This document shows positions 59,241 to 64,000 of a stretch of 64,000 nt of DNA, one piece after another (position 1 is the stretch's first letter; each line of letters starts with the position of its first letter). Made by a program: the position numbers and the translations under genes. Source of the stretch: Streptomyces sp. R28 (lineage in GTDB: Bacteria; Actinomycetota; Actinomycetes; Streptomycetales; Streptomycetaceae); the NCBI RefSeq assembly GCF_041052385.1, contig NZ_CP163439.1:7677001-7741000 (forward strand). Reading direction: 5' to 3'. The notes below the pieces were generated by a model. That model searched no databases and was not told the DNA's origin. It saw nothing but the letters and a program-made list of their open reading frames with translations.

Positions 59241-60923
59241 CGCGGCCCCCGCCTCCTCCGCCGCCTCGGCCTGTGCCTTGACCGGGCCGCCCAGCGCCGC
59301 CTCGGCCGCCGCGTACAGATCGGCCGGCCGCACCCCGCTCAACGCCGTCACCAGGTGCCCGTCGGGCCGCACCAGCAGGACCGAATGCGCGGCCGCCCCC
59401 GGATAGCTCTCCGCGACCAGCAGCTCGGCCGGATACGGCAGTGCCGTCACCGCGGCGGCCAGCCGGGGCATGATCCCGGCGGTGGCCCAGTGCTTGCGGT
59501 CCCACACGCCCGTGCCCGGCGCGATCAGTACGACCAGCAGCGCGCCGCGCCCGAGCCGGTCCCGCAGCTGTACGAAGGACCCGTCCTCCGCGGTGACCCG
59601 CACGTCCGTGACCGGCGCACCGCGCGGTGTGTCCACGGGGACCTCGCCCTCCAGGGGCGGGGGCGCGAGTGGGGAGTCGGCGTACGTCCCCGGCGCACCG
59701 ATCGCTCCGTGCCCCAGGTGGCCGTCCATCAGCAGCGCGTCATGACCCCGGGCCGAGCCGGGGACGACCGCGCGCAGCCCTCCGCCGCCGCGCAGCAGCG
59801 GCAGCGCCTGGTCGGCGGCGCGCAGCCGGGCGGCGACGGCCGCGCGCCGCTCCGCCTGGTAGCTGTCGAGCAGCGCTTCGTGCGGCCCGTGGTGCCAGGC
59901 CGGTGCCAGCTTCCAGGCGAGGTTGTCGGCGTCCCGCAGCCCCTCGTCCAGGCCGTGCGTGCCGAGCGTGCCGAGGCAGTGCGCCGCGTCCCCGGCGAGA
60001 AAGACGCGGCCCACACGCCAGCGCCGGGCCAGGCGGTGGTGGACCGTGTGAACCCCGGTGTCGAGGAGCTCGTACGGCGGTGTCGGCCCGCCGGTCCACC
60101 CGGCGAGCGTCTCCCGGACGCGGGCCACCAGCATGTCGGGGGTGACCAGGTCCTTGCCCGGCGGCAGCAGCCAGTCGAGGCGCCACACCCCGTCCGGGAG
60201 CGGCCGTCCGGTCACCTCCCCGCCCGAAGGACCGGACGTCCGCCACGGCGGCATCCGATGGAGCAACGCCTTGCCGTCCCACGGAAGTTCCGCGCGCAGC
60301 GCGGCCACGGCGTGTCGCTCCACCGCCGTACGGCCCGGAAAACGGATGTCCTCCAGCTTTCGTACGGTCGAGCGCTGACCGTCGCAGCCCACCAGGTAAC
60401 TGCCCCGCCACCAGGTGCCCTTGGGGCCGCGGGTGTGGGCGGTGACGCCCGAGGGTTCCTGCTCGATCGCGTCCAGGCGGCTGTCCACGACGACCTTGAC
60501 GAGCCGTTCGCCGGCGAGGGCCGCGCGTAGGGCGTCGGTCAGCAGGTGCTGGGCGATGTGCAGAGGGGCGGGGTTCGTGGCGCCTTCAGGGCTCGTCACA
60601 CCCCCAGGCTTCGTGACGCCCCCAGGGCTCATGACGCCCCCGCCCCCGTCTGCGGCGGCGCCGAACGTGACCTCGCGCATCACCTGCTTGCGCCGCATCG
60701 CCCGCCATCCGGCCCAGCGGGCCCCGGCCTCGGCGACCGGCACACCCGTCAGGCGTTCCATGAGAGCGGTGGTGTCCTCGCGCAGGACGGCGGTGCGCGC
60801 GAGGCGAGGTTCGTCCTTGCCGGGGCCCTCGTCGAGGACGACGGACGGCACCTCCTGACGGGCCAGGGCCAGGGCGAGCGTGAGCCCGACCGGCCCCGCT
60901 CCGACGATGATCACCGGGTCCAC
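59226..60923 (-). CDS. FAD-dependent aromatic-type monooxygenase
   Basis: 565 residues of the PHBH/class A flavin monooxygenase family: GAGPVGLTLALALA dinucleotide fold at the N terminus, YLVGCDGQRSTVRK (DG motif), FLAGDAAHCLGTLGTHGLDEGLRDADNLAWKLA (GD motif), and a thioredoxin-like C-terminal domain. A short degenerate repeat of GGVTxP units (about base 60590-60650) lies between the first two motifs. GTG at 60923 (VDPVIIVGAGPVGL) chosen since it starts the fold. Substrate probably aromatic or polyketide-like; unknown. Confidence 0.87.
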   Translation of the reverse strand: MDPVIIVGAGPVGLTLALALARQEVPSVVLDEGPGKDEPRLARTAVLREDTTALMERLTGVPVAEAGARWAGWRAMRRKQVMREVTFGAAADGGGGVMSPGGVTKPGGVTSPEGATNPAPLHIAQHLLTDALRAALAGERLVKVVVDSRLDAIEQEPSGVTAHTRGPKGTWWRGSYLVGCDGQRSTVRKLEDIRFPGRTAVERHAVAALRAELPWDGKALLHRMPPWRTSGPSGGEVTGRPLPDGVWRLDWLLPPGKDLVTPDMLVARVRETLAGWTGGPTPPYELLDTGVHTVHHRLARRWRVGRVFLAGDAAHCLGTLGTHGLDEGLRDADNLAWKLAPAWHHGPHEALLDSYQAERRAAVAARLRAADQALPLLRGGGGLRAVVPGSARGHDALLMDGHLGHGAIGAPGTYADSPLAPPPLEGEVPVDTPRGAPVTDVRVTAEDGSFVQLRDRLGRGALLVVLIAPGTGVWDRKHWATAGIMPRLAAAVTALPYPAELLVAESYPGAAAHSVLLVRPDGHLVTALSGVRPADLYAAAEAALGGPVKAQAEAAEEAGAAVVSR

Positions 60924-61041
60924 GGCGCGCCGCCCCCTGCCCGCAGCGGTGTCCCGAGGGACGCAAGTGAACAGAAAGCTGGAGCAGGGTGCACGATCAC
61001 AGAACGTATGCAACCCATTGCCGGTGCTTGCGTCAAGTGAC

Positions 61042-61073
61042 GGAGGGCAGTGGCGATCATGCCACTGCCCTCC
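61042..61073 (-). terminator. Terminator of gluABCD
   Basis: A perfect 13-bp stem (ggagggcagtggc / gccactgccctcc) with loop GATCAT, 28 bases after the gluD stop on the minus strand. Confidence 0.9.
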
Positions 61074-61100
61074 GGGTCGTTCATGCTATTTGATTGTTCG

Positions 61101-62033
61101 TCAGGTATAGGTCCTGGAGCCCGGGAGCCCCCCGCCTTCGCCGCCCGTTCCGAAGGAGCCACCAACCGCAGCCGGGTTGAGCTCCTCCATGTCCTCGGCG
61201 CTGAGGACCGCGCCTGTGCTCTTCTTGCTGCGCCGCAGCCTCTTCTCCAGCCAGCTCGCGAAGCTGGTGAGGATGAAGTTGAGCACGATGTAGATGAGCC
61301 CCACCACGATGAAGCTGGGGATGACGGTGGCGTAGAAGGCCGACATCGTCTGGCGTGCATTGAGCAGTTCGGTGAACCCGATCATCACGCCGCCCAGCGC
61401 GGTGTCCTTCACGATGACCACGAGCTGGCTGACGATGGCCGGCAGCATGGCGGTGACGGCCTGCGGCAGCAGGATGCTCCGCATCGTCTGGTTCTTGCGC
61501 AGGCCGATCGCCATGGCAGCCTCCGACTGCCCCTTTGGCAGGGAGAGGATGCCCGCCTTTACGACCTCGGCGAGGACGGACGCGTTGTAGAGCACCAGAC
61601 CGGTGACGACCGCGTAGAGGGGCCGCTGTTCGCTGGAGACGCCCGTGTAGCTGTTGTAGAACTCGTTGGCGAACAGCATCAGCAGCAGGACCGGGATCGC
61701 CCGGAAGAACTCGACCACCCAGGCGGCCGGAAGACGCACCCACACGTGGTCGGAGAGGCGTGCGATACCGAAGAACGCGCCCAGCGGAAGGCCGATCACC
61801 ATGGCCAGCGCCGCGGCCTTCAGCGTGTTGCCGAGACCTGGCAGCAGATAGGTCGTCCAGGCTTCCGACTGGGTGAACGGTTTCCACAGGGCCCACGCCC
61901 ACTGGTTCTTCTCGTCCATCTTGTACCAGATGAACCATGCGGCCAGGGCGAGCAGGGCGAAGAAGACCACCGAGATGATCACATTGCGCCGCTTGGCGCG
62001 GGGGCCCGGAGCGTCGTAGAGAACGGAGGTCAT
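61101..62033 (-). CDS. gluD: Glutamate ABC transporter permease GluD
   Basis: 310 residues, about five to six transmembrane helices with the polar amino-acid permease EAA loop (SEAAMAIGLRKNQTMRSILLPQAV). C-terminal Gly/Thr-rich tail. Pairs with GluC to form the channel. Start overlaps the gluC stop by four bases (ATGA). Confidence 0.9.
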   Translation of the reverse strand: MTSVLYDAPGPRAKRRNVIISVVFFALLALAAWFIWYKMDEKNQWAWALWKPFTQSEAWTTYLLPGLGNTLKAAALAMVIGLPLGAFFGIARLSDHVWVRLPAAWVVEFFRAIPVLLLMLFANEFYNSYTGVSSEQRPLYAVVTGLVLYNASVLAEVVKAGILSLPKGQSEAAMAIGLRKNQTMRSILLPQAVTAMLPAIVSQLVVIVKDTALGGVMIGFTELLNARQTMSAFYATVIPSFIVVGLIYIVLNFILTSFASWLEKRLRRSKKSTGAVLSAEDMEELNPAAVGGSFGTGGEGGGLPGSRTYT

Positions 62034-62704
62034 CGCTTCACCGCCAGTCGCTTGCTCAGCCAGCCGAGGATGAGGCCGGTGGGCAGAGTCAGTACCACGA
62101 AACCGAAGGCGAAGATCGCGCCGATGAGCAGGACTTCGGCTTCGTTCTCGATCATGCCCTTCATCAGATAGGCGGCCTCGGCCACGCCGATCGCGGCCGC
62201 CACGGTGGTGTTCTTGGTCAACGCGATCAGCACGTTGGCCAGCGGACCGATGACCGAGCGGAAGGCCTGTGGCAGCACGATGAGCCGGAGGGTCTGGCTG
62301 AAGGTCAATCCGATGGCTCGGGCCGCCTCGGCCTGTCCGAGCGGCACAGTGTTGATGCCGGAACGGAGCGCCTCACAGACAAAGGCGGCGGTGTAGGTGA
62401 CGAAACCGAGGATCGCCAGGCGGAAGTCCTGGACCTTGAAGTCGTCGCTGCCCATCGTCACGCGGAAGATGTTGGCAAGGCCGAGCGAGGTGAAGATGAT
62501 GATGACCGTCAGGGGGATGTTCCGGATGATGTTCACATAGGCCGTGCCGAACCCGCGCATCAGCGGGACTGGGCTGACTCGCATCGCGGCCAGGAGGGTT
62601 CCCCAGATAAGGGAGCCGATGCCGGAGAAGAAGGTGAGTTTCACCGTCATCCAGAAGGCGCCCAACAGGGTCGGGTTGTCATAGTCAGAAAGAAAGTCGA
62701 ACAC
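62030..62704 (-). CDS. gluC: Glutamate ABC transporter permease GluC
   Basis: 224 residues, about five helices, EAA loop AEAARAIGLTFSQTLRLIVLP. HisM/GlnP-type permease. GTG start 96 bases after gluB. With GluA, GluB and GluD it forms the glutamate uptake system of actinobacteria. Confidence 0.9.
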   Translation of the reverse strand: MFDFLSDYDNPTLLGAFWMTVKLTFFSGIGSLIWGTLLAAMRVSPVPLMRGFGTAYVNIIRNIPLTVIIIFTSLGLANIFRVTMGSDDFKVQDFRLAILGFVTYTAAFVCEALRSGINTVPLGQAEAARAIGLTFSQTLRLIVLPQAFRSVIGPLANVLIALTKNTTVAAAIGVAEAAYLMKGMIENEAEVLLIGAIFAFGFVVLTLPTGLILGWLSKRLAVKR

Positions 62705-62800
62705 GATCTCCCGCGCTTCCGGGTGGGTGGCGTACGTGGATAGCGCGGCGCGCCGCCGCCCTGATCGCGGTGGACGGCGGCGCGCCGGTGGATCCTTGCG

Positions 62801-63646
62801 CTACTTGACGATGACGCCGATCTTCGGCGCGGGCTCGTTCTTGTAGTTGGCCGGACCGAAGTTGTCGGTGACGGCCTTGTCCCAGGCCTTGTCGCTCACC
62901 ATCTTCTCGAGGGCGGCGTTGATCTTGTTGACGGTCTCGGTGTCGCCCTTCTTCACACCGATGCCGTAGTTCTCGTTGCTCAGCTTGAGGCCGGCGAGCT
63001 TGAACTGGCCCTTGTACTGCTCCTGTGCCGCGAAGCCTGCGAGGATCGAGTCGTCCGTGGTCACCGCGTCCACGGCACCGCTCTGGAGGGCGGCGATGCA
63101 CTCCGAGTAGCCGCTGTACTCCTTGAGGTTGGCCTTCGGGGCGATCTTGTCGTGGATGTTCTGCGCCGAGGTGGAGCCGGTCACGGAACACAGGTTCTTG
63201 CCGTTGAGGTCGGTGGCCTCGGAGATGTCCGAGTCGGACTTGATCAGCAGGTCCTGGTGGGCCAGCAGGTACGGGCCGGCGAAGTCGACCTTCTCCTTGC
63301 GCTCGTCGGTGATCGAGTAGGTCGCCGCGATGAACTTCACGTCGCCACGGGCGAGCGCGTTCTCGCGGTCGGCGCTCTTGGTCTCGACGAAGTCGATCTG
63401 GTCGGCGTTGTAACCGAGCTGCTTGGCCACGTACGTCGCCACGTCCACGTCGAAGCCGGAGAAGGAACCGTCGGGCTCCTTCAGGCCGAGACCGGGCTGG
63501 TCGTACTTGATGCCGATCTTGATCTTCTTGCCGCCATCGGAACCCGAGCCGCTGTTGCTGTCGCCGTTGTCACCACCACAGGCGGTGGCGGTCAGCGAGA
63601 GCACGAGTGCAGCGGCGGCCGCGGCGGAGGCCTTGCGGAGCTTCAT
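62801..63646 (-). CDS. gluB: Glutamate-binding lipoprotein GluB
   Basis: 281 residues. Lipoprotein signal with lipobox LTATACGG (Cys at about residue 23), Ser/Gly-rich linker, then a periplasmic-binding-protein type 2 domain: IGIKYDQPGLGLKEPDGSFSGFDVDVA and FVETKSADRENALARGDVKFIAATYSIT. ATG at 63646 was chosen over 63655 because AAAGGATG lies eight bases upstream. Extracytoplasmic glutamate capture. Confidence 0.93.
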   Translation of the reverse strand: MKLRKASAAAAAALVLSLTATACGGDNGDSNSGSGSDGGKKIKIGIKYDQPGLGLKEPDGSFSGFDVDVATYVAKQLGYNADQIDFVETKSADRENALARGDVKFIAATYSITDERKEKVDFAGPYLLAHQDLLIKSDSDISEATDLNGKNLCSVTGSTSAQNIHDKIAPKANLKEYSGYSECIAALQSGAVDAVTTDDSILAGFAAQEQYKGQFKLAGLKLSNENYGIGVKKGDTETVNKINAALEKMVSDKAWDKAVTDNFGPANYKNEPAPKIGVIVK

Positions 63647-63736
63647 GGTGAACATCCTTTGCGTGGAGAAGAGATGCGTGCCGTCAGAAACGGCGGGTGA
63701 CGCAGGTCGTCGGGTGCGTGAAGCAGTCCGTTCAGT

Positions 63737-63775
63737 GGTGCGGGTTCGCACCCCGTCAGTGGGGCGGAATCCCAC
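63737..63775 (-). promoter_or_regulatory. Paired hairpins between gluA and gluB
   Basis: Two adjacent small inverted repeats (ggtgcg/cgcacc at 63737-63752; gtggg/cccac at 63759-63775), each followed by the sequence CCCCGTCAGTG. They lie between the gluA stop and gluB and could stabilise the gluB segment or reduce gluA expression. Confidence 0.45.
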
Positions 63776-63779
63776 CCCG

Positions 63780-64000
63780 TCAGTGATGCAGGATCTTGGA
63801 CAGGAAGTCCTTCGCGCGGTCGCTGCGCGGGTTGCTGAAGAACTGGTCGGGCACAGCTTCTTCGACGATCTTGCCGTCCGCCATGAACACCACCCGGTTG
63901 GCGGCCGAACGGGCGAAGCCCATCTCGTGGGTGACGACGATCATGGTCATGCCATCGCGGGCGAGCTGCTGCATGACCTCCAGGACCTCGTTGATCATCT
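63780..64000 (-). CDS. gluA: Glutamate ABC transporter ATPase GluA, 5' part outside window
   Basis: The C-terminal 72 residues visible: MIVVTHEMGFARSAANRVVFMADGKIVEE (H-loop region of a polar amino-acid ABC ATPase) and the end DFLSKILHH. Walker A/B lie beyond the window end. First gene of the gluABCD operon. Confidence 0.92.
   Translation of the reverse strand, partial: MINEVLEVMQQLARDGMTMIVVTHEMGFARSAANRVVFMADGKIVEEAVPDQFFSNPRSDRAKDFLSKILHH

Overview
This is a high-GC actinobacterial chromosome segment, almost certainly from a Streptomyces. The evidence is the strong GC bias at third codon positions, frequent GTG and TTG starts, the 16S/23S/5S sequence signatures, and a gene order that matches from memory the pnp-dapB-thyX-dapA-rnj ... 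osaCAB-ftsK-rimO-pgsA-cinA-clgR ... recA-recX ... gluABCD stretch of Streptomyces coelicolor. Parts of the same order are also seen in mycobacteria.

Layout. Positions 1-9.2 kb hold RNA turnover and lysine/diaminopimelate and thymidylate genes: the 3' part of pnp, an M16 peptidase, dapB, two small membrane-protein genes, a PH-domain protein, thyX, dapA and RNase J. Positions 9.3-14.9 kb are a complete rRNA operon, followed by a truncated DegT-type aminotransferase and a tRNA-Thr. Positions 15.8-25.3 kb are the osmoadaptation signalling locus: osaC, osaA (a soluble hybrid kinase with ten 92-residue HAMP repeats) and osaB. Positions 25.5-32.7 kb carry ftsK, a RodZ-like HTH membrane protein, the overlapping rimO-pgsA-cinA operon and clgR. 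Positions 33-43.1 kb carry an SDR oxidoreductase, the repair pair lhr-nei, an AraC regulator, azlCD and an alpha/alpha-toroid protein.

Positions about 43.2-53.5 kb look like an inserted accessory island. A 16-bp direct repeat brackets it, and the right copy is the start of the DUF3046 gene. The island holds an IS110-family transposase remnant, an orphan gene and a RiPP-type cluster. The cluster encodes a 58-residue precursor whose C-terminal half has the cysteine framework of an inhibitor-cystine-knot (knottin) peptide. It is followed by homologues of lasso-peptide proteins B2, C (asparagine-synthetase-like) and B1/RRE, a MauE-thioredoxin fusion, an S9-family peptidase, an ABC exporter and a divergent winged-helix regulator. 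The B2 and C homologues both appear to lack canonical catalytic residues, while the thioredoxin CxxC and S9 catalytic triad are intact. This is the most interesting system in the window.

Positions 53.5-57.6 kb return to the core genome: DUF3046, an AI-2E-type transporter, recA and recX. Positions 57.8-64 kb carry rhodanese and cysteine dioxygenase behind a cysteine-rich leader peptide, a FAD monooxygenase, and the glutamate ABC transporter gluD, gluC, gluB and the 3' part of gluA on the minus strand.

A second theme is DNA-damage control. Five promoters resemble the RecA/LexA-independent motif of mycobacteria (consensus TTGTCRGTGGC, six bases, TANNNT): upstream of thyX, rimO, lhr, the AI-2E transporter and recA. 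recA also has a LexA-type box.
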